Of a DNA stretch of 16,431 nucleotides, positions 1-6,766 are shown one piece after another. Each line of letters opens with the position of its first letter. The stretch's first letter is position 1. A program made the translations under genes and the position numbers. Source of the stretch: DATLGB01 sp038258425 (GTDB taxonomy: Bacteria; Actinomycetota; Thermoleophilia; Solirubrobacterales; Solirubrobacteraceae); contig JBBSPV010000063.1 in NCBI GenBank assembly GCA_038258425.1, positions 1 to 16,431 on the forward strand, written 5' to 3'. Below the pieces are notes generated by a model, which saw nothing but the letters and a program-made list of their open reading frames with translations, was not told where the DNA came from and did not search any database.

Positions 1-84
1 CCCGCCCGCCCCGGCCCGCGCTCCGCGCCCGCCGGCCCCCGCGCGCCCGCGCCGCGCCCCGCCCCCAACGCCCCGTCCGCGCGC
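1..84. other. C-rich unassigned stretch at window edge
   Basis: The first 66 bases contain no A and only one T, and the plus strand is strongly C-rich. All three plus frames are open here, as expected for such composition. One frame runs from the window edge to a TGA at 118-120 and would read as a Pro/Ala/Arg-rich tail. It could be the 3' end of an upstream gene overlapping the next start, or plain spacer. I cannot assign a gene. Confidence 0.3.
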
Positions 85-90
85 CATACT
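85..90 (+). promoter_or_regulatory. Putative -10 element (CATACT) of the MBL gene
   Basis: CATACT lies about 7 nt before A97, a plausible transcription start. That gives a 14-nt leader carrying a GGGGGAGG Shine-Dalgarno-like run (about 99-106) just ahead of the GTG at 111. The hexamer resembles the TANNNT elements elsewhere in the window. No -35 consensus is visible. Confidence 0.4.
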
Positions 91-110
91 CCGCCGATGG
101 GGGAGGGCGC

Positions 111-905
111 GTGCAGCTGACCGTGCTGGGCAAGTCGCCCTCCTGGGTGGATGCGGGCGGGGCCTGCAGCGGCTACCTCGTCCGGGAGGGCGACACGACG
201 CTGCTGCTGGACTGCGGCAACGGCGTGTTCGGCAAGCTGCGCCGCGTCTGCGACTACGTCGACGTGGACGCCATCGTGCTCTCCCACCTGCACGCCGACC
301 ACGTCCTTGACGTCGTGCCCTACGCGTACGCGCTGACCTATGCGCCCCGCCAGCAGCCCGTCCCGGTCCACACCTGGCCCGGGACCGCGACCCCCGCCCG
401 GCCCGTCCTGCACGCGCCGCCCGGCGCGCGGCGGTTCTTCCGCCGGCTCGCGGGGACCTGGGGCAACGACGACCTGATCGAGCGCGCCTTCGACGTGCGC
501 GAGTACGAGCCGGCCGAGCCGATCGGGCTCGGGCCGCTGCGGATGCGCTTCTGCCGCGTACCGCACTGGGTGCCGACCTGGGCGGTCGAGCTGACGTCGG
601 CCGCGTCGCCGGGTCGCCTCGTCTACGGCGCGGACTGCTCGCCCAACGCGGGGATCGTCGACTTCGCCCGCGGCTGCGACCTCCTGCTGCTCGAGGCGAC
701 GCTGCCGCGCCCGGAGCGCGACGGCGGCCGCGGCCACCTCACCGCCCGGGAGGCCGGAGAGCACGCCCGCGCGGCCGGCGCCCGCCGGCTGGTGGTCACC
801 CACGTCTCCGACGAGCTCGGCGAGCGCTGGCCGCGCGAGCAGGCGGAGGCGGCGTTCGGCGCGACGGTCGAGCTCGCCCGCGAGGGCGCCACCTACGTGG
901 TCTGA
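111..905 (+). CDS. MBL-fold metallo-hydrolase, RNase Z/ElaC-like
   Basis: This is a 264-residue cytoplasmic metallo-beta-lactamase-fold protein. The metal-binding signature HLHADH is at residues 59-64. Further likely ligands are His152 (RVPHW), Asp175 (YGADC) and His231 (VVTHV). The segment HLTAREAG at 209-216 is typical of the RNase Z-like branch. The GTG start is supported by a GGGGGAGG run a few bases upstream and by the family-typical N-terminus VQLTVLGKSP followed by GGACSGYLV. It is shorter than bona fide tRNase Z enzymes (about 300 residues) and I see no exosite arm, so an actual tRNA-processing role is uncertain. Many homologues are annotated only as MBL-fold hydrolases. The next gene starts 91 bp downstream on the same strand. 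Confidence 0.88.
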   Translation: MQLTVLGKSPSWVDAGGACSGYLVREGDTTLLLDCGNGVFGKLRRVCDYVDVDAIVLSHLHADHVLDVVPYAYALTYAPRQQPVPVHTWPGTATPARPVLHAPPGARRFFRRLAGTWGNDDLIERAFDVREYEPAEPIGLGPLRMRFCRVPHWVPTWAVELTSAASPGRLVYGADCSPNAGIVDFARGCDLLLLEATLPRPERDGGRGHLTAREAGEHARAAGARRLVVTHVSDELGERWPREQAEAAFGATVELAREGATYVV

Positions 906-996
906 TCCGCCGCCCGCAGGTGCGAGCCGGCCGCCCGCGCGTACGAGGACGGATGTCGGGCTCAACGTCGGAGCCCCTCCGGCCGATGGGTGGGCT

Positions 997-2013
997 GTGA
1001 CCACGGAGCCCGTGTCGACCGACGGCGTGCGCCTGCTCTCGCAGCGGCCCAGCCTGCTGTACAAGCTCGGCGAGGTCGGCGCGGACGCCGACCCGGCGGC
1101 GCAGGGCCTTGTCATCCGCGGCCCGGGATGGGACGAGCGCCTGCGCCGGGCGATCGAGCCACTGGCGGTCACGGAGCGGGCGGGGGTCTTCGCCGTGCGT
1201 CTCGACGATTCCACCGGCGTGCCGCTGCCCGTCGCCACGGTGCTCGAGCGCCTGCGCACGGACTGGTTCCCCGGCTTCGTCTTCCGCGGCCGCATGCACT
1301 CGGTCTTCCAGCCCGTGGTCGACCTGCGCGACGGCTCGGTCTTCGGCCGCGAGGCCCTCGTGCGCGGCTCGCTCGGGCGCGGCGTGGTCACCGGAGCCGA
1401 GCTGCACGTCGCGGCCGTCGCCCACGACGCGCTGTTCTCCTTCGACGCCCGCACGCGGGCCATCGCCCTGCAGACGGGGCTCCCGCGACTGCCCACCGGC
1501 GAGCGGCTGTTCGTCAAGCTCGACCTCGCCGCCGTCCTCGACGTGGAGGGCTCCGTGCGCAGCACCTGGCCCGTGGTCGAGGAGGCCGGCGGGCGGCCCG
1601 AGTCGGTCGGCCTCGAGCTCATGGGCGCCGAGCGCCACCCGGACCTCGACCTGCTGCGCGACCTCGCCGCCGCCCACCGCGAGCGCGGCGCCCTCATCTC
1701 GCTCGACGACCTGTCGGCCGGCACGGACGCCCTGCGCGTGCTCGAGGCCGTGCGCCCGGCGGTGGCCAAGCTGTCCCTCGGCCTGTGCAAGGACATCGAG
1801 GCCTCGCCCGCGCGTGGCCGCCTCGTGGGAGCGCTCGTCGAGGTCGCCCACGAGCTCGGCTGCCGCGTGGTCGCGGTGGGCGTGGAGCGCGACTCCGAGC
1901 TCGAGCAGGTCCAGGCCCTCGGGGTCGACCTCGGGCAGGGCTTCTACCTCGGCCAGCCCACGGCCGAGATGCTGCCGGTGCAGCGCCGGCTCGTCGCCCG
2001 AGCCGCCGCGTAG
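997..2013 (+). CDS. EAL-domain protein with degenerate catalytic site
   Basis: This 338-residue protein has an uncharacterised N-terminus (about 1-98) and an EAL domain (about 99-330), with no GGDEF domain or membrane segment. EAL domains hydrolyse cyclic di-GMP, or bind it when inactive. Retained positions include Glu119 of the EAL motif, Glu207, the Asp237-Asp238 pair, Lys258, Glu297 and Gln314. Two usual metal-site residues look replaced. The Asn of the NxS motif is Lys174 (LFVKLDL), and the first Glu of the usual AEGVE motif is Val294 (VAVGVE). This suggests a non-catalytic c-di-GMP sensor or partner-binding protein; it remains an inference. The GTG at 997 follows a GGGTGGG run and gives the best start. 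The gene lies 33 bp before hsp20, which has its own promoter. Confidence 0.85.
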   Translation: MTTEPVSTDGVRLLSQRPSLLYKLGEVGADADPAAQGLVIRGPGWDERLRRAIEPLAVTERAGVFAVRLDDSTGVPLPVATVLERLRTDWFPGFVFRGRMHSVFQPVVDLRDGSVFGREALVRGSLGRGVVTGAELHVAAVAHDALFSFDARTRAIALQTGLPRLPTGERLFVKLDLAAVLDVEGSVRSTWPVVEEAGGRPESVGLELMGAERHPDLDLLRDLAAAHRERGALISLDDLSAGTDALRVLEAVRPAVAKLSLGLCKDIEASPARGRLVGALVEVAHELGCRVVAVGVERDSELEQVQALGVDLGQGFYLGQPTAEMLPVQRRLVARAAA

Positions 2014-2033
2014 GCCGGCGGGCGCCCGAGGCG

Positions 2034-2039
2034 TACCCT
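2034..2039 (+). promoter_or_regulatory. -10 element TACCCT of a leaderless hsp20 transcript
   Basis: TACCCT ends exactly 7 nt before the ATG at 2047. Transcription would start at or next to the A of the start codon. There is no Shine-Dalgarno sequence in the 7-nt gap, which fits leaderless translation. No -35 consensus and no HspR/HAIR-type or CIRCE-type inverted repeat is visible in the 33-bp gap. Confidence 0.6.
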
Positions 2040-2046
2040 CCGCGCC

Positions 2047-2502
2047 ATGGCCTCCGAGCGCGACCTGTTCGCGAACTTCGACCGGATGCGGCGGGAGATG
2101 GACGAGGTGTTCGGCGACGTCTTCGACCGCGGGCTCGGCCGCCGCCGGGGCTTCTCGCCGGCCGTCGACGTCTTCTACCTCGACACGCCGCCGCGCGCCG
2201 TCGTGCTCGCCGACCTCGCCGGCGTCGCCCGCGAGGACCTCGAGCTCGAGATCCGCGGCTCGGAGCTCGTGCTCGCCGGCGTGCGTCGCCCCGACGAGGC
2301 CGACGGGCGCACCTACCAGCAGCTCGAGATCGAGCACGGCGCCTTCCGGCGCGTCGTGAGCCTCGGGGTCGAGGTCGAGCCAGACGACGCCCGCGCGGTG
2401 TACGCGGACGGGATGCTGCGCGTCGAGCTGCCCGTCGTCGGCCCGCCCGCCCGCCCGCATCCGGTGCGCATCGCCGAGCCGGACGAGGGCGGCGGCGCGT
2501 GA
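2047..2502 (+). CDS. Hsp20/alpha-crystallin small heat-shock protein
   Basis: This 151-residue ATP-independent holdase chaperone binds unfolding proteins in the cytoplasm. An N-terminal amphipathic region (FDRMRREMDEVF, 11-22) precedes the alpha-crystallin domain at about 39-130. Family hallmarks are the IEHGAFRRVV segment (95-104), the AVYADGMLRVELP segment (117-129) and a C-terminal V-R-I motif (140-142). That last motif matches the I/V-x-I peptide by which small heat-shock proteins assemble into oligomers. The ATG start is set by the -10 hexamer 7 nt upstream. The stop codon overlaps the lon start as GTGA, so the chaperone and the Lon protease are probably made together from one mRNA with coupled translation. 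Confidence 0.95.
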   Translation: MASERDLFANFDRMRREMDEVFGDVFDRGLGRRRGFSPAVDVFYLDTPPRAVVLADLAGVAREDLELEIRGSELVLAGVRRPDEADGRTYQQLEIEHGAFRRVVSLGVEVEPDDARAVYADGMLRVELPVVGPPARPHPVRIAEPDEGGGA

Positions 2503-4931
2503 TCGAGATCGAGACGGTCGCCGACGGCGGCGGCCACGTGGAGCTCCTCGGCCCGGCCGCGCTGCCCGCCACCCTGCCCGTCCTGCCCCTGCGCGACTCC
2601 GTCGCCTACCCGGACACCCTGACGCCGCTCGCGGTCGGGCAGGAGCGCTCCGTCCAGCTCGTCACGGACGTTCTCGGCGGCGACCGGATGCTCGCCATGA
2701 TCACCTCGCTGGACCCCGAGCTCGACGCCCCGGGCCCGGACGCGCTGCACGCGGTCGGCGTCGCGGGCGTCGTCGCGCGCATGCTCAAGGTCCCGGACGG
2801 CTCCCTGCGCATCCTCGTGCAGGGTGCCCAGCGCATCCGGGTCACGGGCTGGGAGCGCGAGTCGCCGTACCCCGTCGCCCGTGTCGAGGAGCTGCCCGAC
2901 GTCGTCCGCGAGGGGCCCGAGCTCACGGCGCTCATGCGCAACGTGCAAGGGACGTTCTCCCACATCATCGAGGCCGTGCCCTACCTGCCGGAGGAGCTGC
3001 AGCTCGCGGTGGCCAACCTCGAGGACCCGGCCGCGCTCGCCCACCTGATCGCCGGCGCGCTGCGGATCAAGACGGAGGAGAAGCAGGCCCTGCTCGAGGA
3101 GCTCGACGTCGCCAAGCGCCTGCGCCGGCTCTCCCAGGTGCTCGCGCGCGAGCTCGAGGTCGTCAACATCGGCAGCCAGATCCAGTCGCAGGTGCAGTCG
3201 GAGATCGACCGCTCCCAGCGCGAGTTCGTCCTGCGCCAGCAGCTCAAGGCGATCCAGGAGGAGCTCGGCGAGCAGGATCCGGCCCAGGCCGAGATGGCCG
3301 ACCTGCGCGGTCAGCTCGAGGCGCGCGAGCTGCCCGAGGCGGTGCGCAAGCAGGCCTCCCGCGAGCTGGGGCGGCTCGAGCAGCTGCCCCAGGCGGCCGC
3401 CGAGCACGGCGTGATCCGGACCTACCTCGAGTGGATCGCCGCCCTGCCCTGGAACGAGTGCACCACGGACGACCTCGACCTCGCGCATGCGCGCGAGGTG
3501 CTCGACGCCGATCACTACGACATCGCGGCCGTCAAGGACCGCATCCTCGAGTTCCTCGCCGTGCGCAAGCTCAAGCCGGACGCGGGCGGGACGATCGTCT
3601 GCCTCGTCGGCCCGCCCGGCGTGGGCAAGACCTCGCTCGGCCAGTCCATCGCCCGGGCGCTCGGCCGCCGCTTCGAGCGCATCTCCGTGGGCGGCATGCG
3701 CGACGAGGCCGAGGTCCGCGGCCACCGCCGGACCTACATCGGCGCCATGCCCGGCGTGATCCTGCGGGCCCTGCGCGACGCGGAGTCGGCCAACCCGCTG
3801 TTCATGATCGACGAGATCGACAAGATGGGCTCGGACTTCCGCGGCGACCCGTCCTCGGCGATGCTCGAGGTACTCGACCCGGAGCAGAACGCGACCTTCC
3901 GCGACCACTACCTCGACCTGCCCTTCGACCTCTCGCGGGTCATGTTCATCACCACGGCGAACACGCTGGACACCGTGCCGGGGCCACTGCAGGACCGCAT
4001 GGAGGTCATCCAGCTCGCGGGGTACACGGAGCAGGACAAGCTCGAGATCGCCCGCCGCTACCTCGTGCCCCGCCAGGTCTCGCGCGCCGGGCTCAAGCGC
4101 TCGCAGATCACCTTCACCGAGCGGGGCCTGCGGGCGATCATCACCGAGCACACGCGCGAGGCCGGGGTGCGCAACCTCGAGCGCGAGATCGGCGCGGCGT
4201 GCCGCAAGGTCGCCCGGCGGGTGGCCGAGGGCGACACGGCGCGGGTGTCGGTCACCGAGCCGCGCGTGCGCGAGCTGCTCGGCCGGCCGAAGGTCAACCG
4301 CGAGGTCAACCGGCGCACGCGCGGGCCCGGCGTGGCGACGGGCCTGGCCTGGACGCCGGTCGGGGGCGACGTGCTCTTCGTGGAGGCCGCGGCCATGCCG
4401 GGCAAGGGCGAGCTGACCCTCACCGGGCAGCTCGGCGACGTCATGCGCGAGTCCGCCCGCGCCGCCGTCTCCTGGGTGCGCGGGCACGCCGGCGAGTTCG
4501 CGCCCGGCCTCGGCGAGGACTGGTTCGCCCGCCACGACCTCCACGTCCACGTGCCGTCGGGGGCGATCCCCAAGGACGGGCCGAGCGCCGGCATCACCAT
4601 CGCGACCGCTCTCGTCTCCCTCCTGACGGGCCGCCCGGTGCGCGCCGACCTGGCCATGACGGGCGAGATCACGCTCACCGGGCAGGTCCTGCCCATCGGC
4701 GGGCTCAAGGAGAAGGCGCTCGCCGCCCAGCGCGCGGGCGTGCGGCGAATCGTCGCCCCCAGGCGCAACGAGGGCGATCTGGAGGACATCCCCGAGCCTC
4801 TGCGACGCGGGTTGACCTTCCTGTGGGTGTCCGAGGTGGGCGAGGTGCTCGAGCAGGCGCTGGAGGCCCGTCCGCTGCGCGGCGCGACGCCTGTCCTCGG
4901 CGCAGCGCTTCGATCTGGGCGACCGGGGTAG
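2499..4931 (+). CDS. lon: ATP-dependent protease La (Lon)
   Basis: This 810-residue LonA-type AAA+ serine protease degrades misfolded and regulatory proteins in the cytoplasm. The N-terminal substrate-binding domain (LPVLPLRDSVAYPDTLTPL onward) and a coiled-coil-rich middle (about 190-300) precede the ATPase. Walker A is GPPGVGKT (371-378) and Walker B is FMIDEID (435-441). In the C-terminal protease domain, the catalytic dyad is Ser696 in PKDGPSAG and Lys739 in GLKEK. Their spacing of 43 residues equals that of E. coli Lon Ser679/Lys722. The length is close to the usual 780-820. The start GTG at 2499 overlaps the hsp20 stop by 4 bases. A long open frame continues upstream but is only the high-GC shadow of hsp20. 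Confidence 0.98.
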   Translation: MIEIETVADGGGHVELLGPAALPATLPVLPLRDSVAYPDTLTPLAVGQERSVQLVTDVLGGDRMLAMITSLDPELDAPGPDALHAVGVAGVVARMLKVPDGSLRILVQGAQRIRVTGWERESPYPVARVEELPDVVREGPELTALMRNVQGTFSHIIEAVPYLPEELQLAVANLEDPAALAHLIAGALRIKTEEKQALLEELDVAKRLRRLSQVLARELEVVNIGSQIQSQVQSEIDRSQREFVLRQQLKAIQEELGEQDPAQAEMADLRGQLEARELPEAVRKQASRELGRLEQLPQAAAEHGVIRTYLEWIAALPWNECTTDDLDLAHAREVLDADHYDIAAVKDRILEFLAVRKLKPDAGGTIVCLVGPPGVGKTSLGQSIARALGRRFERISVGGMRDEAEVRGHRRTYIGAMPGVILRALRDAESANPLFMIDEIDKMGSDFRGDPSSAMLEVLDPEQNATFRDHYLDLPFDLSRVMFITTANTLDTVPGPLQDRMEVIQLAGYTEQDKLEIARRYLVPRQVSRAGLKRSQITFTERGLRAIITEHTREAGVRNLEREIGAACRKVARRVAEGDTARVSVTEPRVRELLGRPKVNREVNRRTRGPGVATGLAWTPVGGDVLFVEAAAMPGKGELTLTGQLGDVMRESARAAVSWVRGHAGEFAPGLGEDWFARHDLHVHVPSGAIPKDGPSAGITIATALVSLLTGRPVRADLAMTGEITLTGQVLPIGGLKEKALAAQRAGVRRIVAPRRNEGDLEDIPEPLRRGLTFLWVSEVGEVLEQALEARPLRGATPVLGAALRSGRPG

Positions 4932-4934
4932 TGT
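4929..4934 (+). promoter_or_regulatory. Possible -10 element (TAGTGT) at the lon stop codon
   Basis: TAGTGT overlaps the lon TAG stop and would place a transcription start near 4941, giving a leader of about 40 nt for the gene at 4981. The match is TANNNT with no recognisable -35. Read-through from lon is the alternative. Confidence 0.3.
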
Positions 4935-4980
4935 TCGCACAGCGAGTTCGGGACTTCAGAGCGACCGGAGAAGGGTGGAC

Positions 4981-5490
4981 ATGGCATCGAAGAAGAAGAA
5001 GGCCGCTGGGGCCGCGACCGGCGCGTACGGGGCGGCGAAGGCCGCGAAGGACAACCAGTACGTGCAGCGCCTGGCGCAGGACGACGAGCTGCGCGAGACG
5101 ATCGTGGAGGCCTACGAGTCCATCCGCTCCGCGGTGGACCGCCTCGGCAGCGGCAAGGCCTCGCCGGCGAAGCAGGTCTTCGACGACAAGAAGCTGCAGA
5201 AGGACATCCGCGAGGCGGCGTACAACGTGCGCGACGCCAGCGTGTCCCTGCGCGACGGCAAGCCGAAGAAGTCGGGCGGCGGGCTCTTCCGCAAGCTCCT
5301 GCTCCTCGTCGCCGCGGGCGGCATCGCGCTCGCCGTGTCCGAGGACCTGCGCAAGAAGGCCCTCGACGCGCTCTTCGGCTCCGAGGAGGAGTTCGAGTAC
5401 ACGTCGACCACGACGCCGCCGGCCGGCGGCGCCACGGGCGGCGCGACCGAGGGCGCCTCGACGTCGTCCTCCACGGCTTCGGCCTCCTAG
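4981..5490 (+). CDS. Lys-rich single-pass membrane protein of unknown function
   Basis: I do not recognise a named family with certainty. The 169-residue product starts with a basic Lys/Ala segment (MASKKKKAAG). A charged helical region follows (about 24-92, with NQYVQRLAQDDELRE and FDDKKLQKDIREAAYNVRD). Next come one hydrophobic helix (about 103-120, LFRKLLLLVAAGGIALAV), a short charged stretch, and a Ser/Thr/Gly-rich tail from about 141. The layout suggests an inner-membrane-anchored protein with a helical cytoplasmic domain. A GGAGAAGGG Shine-Dalgarno run lies 5 nt before the ATG at 4981. A GTG at 4975 is also in frame but overlaps that run. The gene ends just before a strong terminator hairpin. 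Confidence 0.8.
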   Translation: MASKKKKAAGAATGAYGAAKAAKDNQYVQRLAQDDELRETIVEAYESIRSAVDRLGSGKASPAKQVFDDKKLQKDIREAAYNVRDASVSLRDGKPKKSGGGLFRKLLLLVAAGGIALAVSEDLRKKALDALFGSEEEFEYTSTTTPPAGGATGGATEGASTSSSTASAS

Positions 5491-5515
5491 CGGGGCCGAG
5501 CACCACCTGACCGGC

Positions 5516-5545
5516 CCGAGGGGCGCCCGTCTGGGCGCCCCTCGG
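5516..5545 (+). terminator. Perfect 13-bp hairpin terminator
   Basis: The arms CCGAGGGGCGCCC (5516-5528) and GGGCGCCCCTCGG (5533-5545) are perfectly complementary around a GTCT loop. The stem lies 25 bp after the stop codon at 5490 and is followed by CGTTCTGC rather than a full T-tract, as is common in high-GC actinobacteria. It ends the lon-downstream transcription unit. Confidence 0.85.
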
Positions 5546-5613
5546 CGTTCTGCCTACGGCGGCCGCCCGGCTTCGCGCCGGTCCCTCGGCCGGCGCGCGA
5601 GCCGGCGCACGTG

Positions 5614-5700
5614 ATGAACTCGGGGACGTGGTGGGGCTGGTGGACCGCCGGGGTGCACGAGCGGGCCCAGGCGGCAATCCAGGCAGGGTGGTGCGGCTGA
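5614..5700 (+). CDS. Possible Trp-rich micro-ORF (28 codons)
   Basis: In the intergenic stretch 5546-5741, a short frame from ATG 5614 to TGA 5698-5700 encodes MNSGTWWGWWTAGVHERA and ten further residues ending in GWCG. It has five Trp codons, four of them as two adjacent pairs. Adjacent Trp codons recall trp attenuator leader peptides. However, no trp gene follows on this strand and no clear Shine-Dalgarno or TANNNT element lies just upstream. It may be chance, because TGG is common in G-rich sequence. I see nothing else convincing in this stretch. Confidence 0.2.
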   Translation: MNSGTWWGWWTAGVHERAQAAIQAGWCG

Positions 5701-5741
5701 CGGACCCGTGCTGAAGGCCCGCGCGGATGACCGGCCCGGCG

Positions 5742-6367
5742 CTAGGACCCGAGCTGCTTCTGGTCGCCGAGCCAGCCCACCACGGCGTCGGCGACACCGG
5801 CGACGTCGGCTTTCAGGCCATGGTCGCCGGGCACCTCGACGACCGTGCGCGCGCCGGCCGGGGCCGGCATCCCGAAGCGGTCGCGCGTGCCCTGGACGAC
5901 GAGCAGCGGGACGCCGACGGCCTCGAGCTCGTCCTGGCGGCTCGCCCCCTTGGGCGTCATGAGCGGGAAGGCGAGGCACACGACGCCGGCCGCGCCCGTC
6001 GCCGCCGCGGTCCGGCACGCCACGCGCGCGCCGGACGAGCGGCCGCCGGTGACCAGGGCCAGGCCGGCCAGCTCGTGCGCGCACAGGTCGGCGAGCACGG
6101 CGGTCCAGGCCGCGTCGAGCTGGTGGGCCGGCGCGGCGGAGCGGCGTCCGGCGACCTTGTAGGGCTGCTCGACGAGGCCGACGGCGACTCCCGCGGCGTG
6201 CGCGGCCTCGGCGACGGCGGCGAGGTCCGGCGCGGGGACCGAGCCGCCGGCGCGGTGACCGACCCGCCGGCGCCGTGGCCGAGCACGAGCGCCGCGCGGG
6301 CGGCCGGCGCCGGCCGGACGTGGGCGCGTGCCGGCCCGTGCGGGGTGTCGATGTCGCGTGCGAGCAT
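5742..6367 (-). pseudogene. Alpha/beta hydrolase (KANL3/Tex30-like), frameshifted
   Basis: Two overlapping minus-strand frames together make one alpha/beta-hydrolase of the small KANL3/Tex30 (dienelactone hydrolase-like) type. The first frame, from ATG at 6367, reads MLARDIDTPHGPARAHV to LVLGHGAGGSV. The second continues GGSVPAPDLAAVAEA and carries the nucleophile motif GRSSG (Ser codon 6036-6038), the acid in VVQGTRDRFG and the His in VPGDHGLKA, ending at TAG 5744-5742. The switch lies at a 20-bp imperfect tandem duplication (6234-6273). Removing one copy would restore an open frame of 201 residues. As written, the first frame reads on into unrelated sequence. It could be a real inactivated gene, a variable tract, or a sequence error. 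Initiation from a GTG near 6392 could express the second frame with an unrelated N-terminus. Confidence 0.75.
6234..6273 (-). repeat. 20-bp imperfect tandem duplication
   Basis: Positions 6234-6253 and 6254-6273 are adjacent 20-bp units identical at 18 of 20 positions (differences at the third and tenth bases, plus-strand reading). On the minus strand each encodes a GAGGSV-like peptide, but in different frames because 20 is not a multiple of 3. This explains the frameshift in the hydrolase gene. Confidence 0.9.
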
Positions 6368-6373
6368 GGACGG

Positions 6374-6766
6374 GTGCCGGACAGCTTCGCACCCGTGCGC
6401 CTCGACAAGTGGCTGTGGGCCGCGCGGCTGCTCAAGACGCGCGCGCTCGCCGCCGCGGCGGTCAAGGGCGGCCGGGTCCACGTCAACGGCCACGCGGTCA
6501 AGCCGAGCCGGGACGTGCGCCCAGGCGACCGGCTCGAGCTCTCCACGGGCCGCGACCGCCTCGAGCTCGTCGTGCGGGGCACCGCCGAGCGGCGCGGGCC
6601 GGCCATCGAGGCCCGGCGGCTCTACGAGGAGACCACGGAGAGCCGGGCCGCGCGCGAGCGGGCGGCCGAGCTGCGCCGGCTCGCGCCGCCCGCCGTGCCG
6701 GAGCGCGGCGGCCGCCCGACCAAGCGCGACCGGCGGCGCCTGGAGGCGCGGCGCCGCCGGGGCTGA
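6374..6766 (+). CDS. S4-domain RNA-binding protein, Hsp15 (HslR) family
   Basis: The 130-residue product begins VPDSFAPVRLDKWLWAARLL and carries the S4 fold KTRALAAAAVKGGRVHVNG, followed by AVKPSRDVRPGDRLEL. The segments RRLYEETTES and GGRPTKRDRRRLE match the C-terminal part of E. coli Hsp15. That protein binds stalled 50S subunits carrying nascent-chain-tRNA and helps recycle them. The tail is very basic. I use GTG 6374. GTG 6395, giving VRLDKWLW directly, is an alternative start. A weak GAGCAT hexamer lies 6 nt upstream of 6374. The start sits only 6 bp from that of the divergent hydrolase, so the two 5' ends must share promoter DNA or overlap. Confidence 0.88.
   Translation: MPDSFAPVRLDKWLWAARLLKTRALAAAAVKGGRVHVNGHAVKPSRDVRPGDRLELSTGRDRLELVVRGTAERRGPAIEARRLYEETTESRAARERAAELRRLAPPAVPERGGRPTKRDRRRLEARRRRG

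Noticed and set aside
958..976. GGGCTC/GAGCCC hairpin upstream of the EAL gene as a possible c-di-GMP riboswitch
   Set aside because: Only a 6-bp stem with a 7-base loop; the GEMM-type conserved core and second helix are absent and the leader is too short.
2014..2046. Heat-shock operator (HAIR or CIRCE) before hsp20
   Set aside because: No CTTGAG-N-CTCAAG or TTAGCACTC type inverted repeat is present in the gap.
796..2460. 554-codon minus-strand frame over the EAL and hsp20 genes
   Set aside because: Compositional shadow of two well-supported plus-strand genes.
2313..4940. 875-codon open frame antisense to lon and hsp20
   Set aside because: Its product is an Arg/Leu/Asp/His-rich low-complexity translation with no recognisable motif. 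The opposite strand encodes unmistakable Lon, and long antisense frames are normal at this GC content.
3431..5614. 727-codon plus-strand frame across lon and the following gene
   Set aside because: It is a second frame of lon with Arg/Pro/Ala-rich translation and no family signal.
5546..5741. tRNA or structured RNA in the intergenic stretch
   Set aside because: GC-rich short inverted repeats such as CCGGC/GCCGG occur, but there is no T-loop GTTCRANNC and no cloverleaf pairing.
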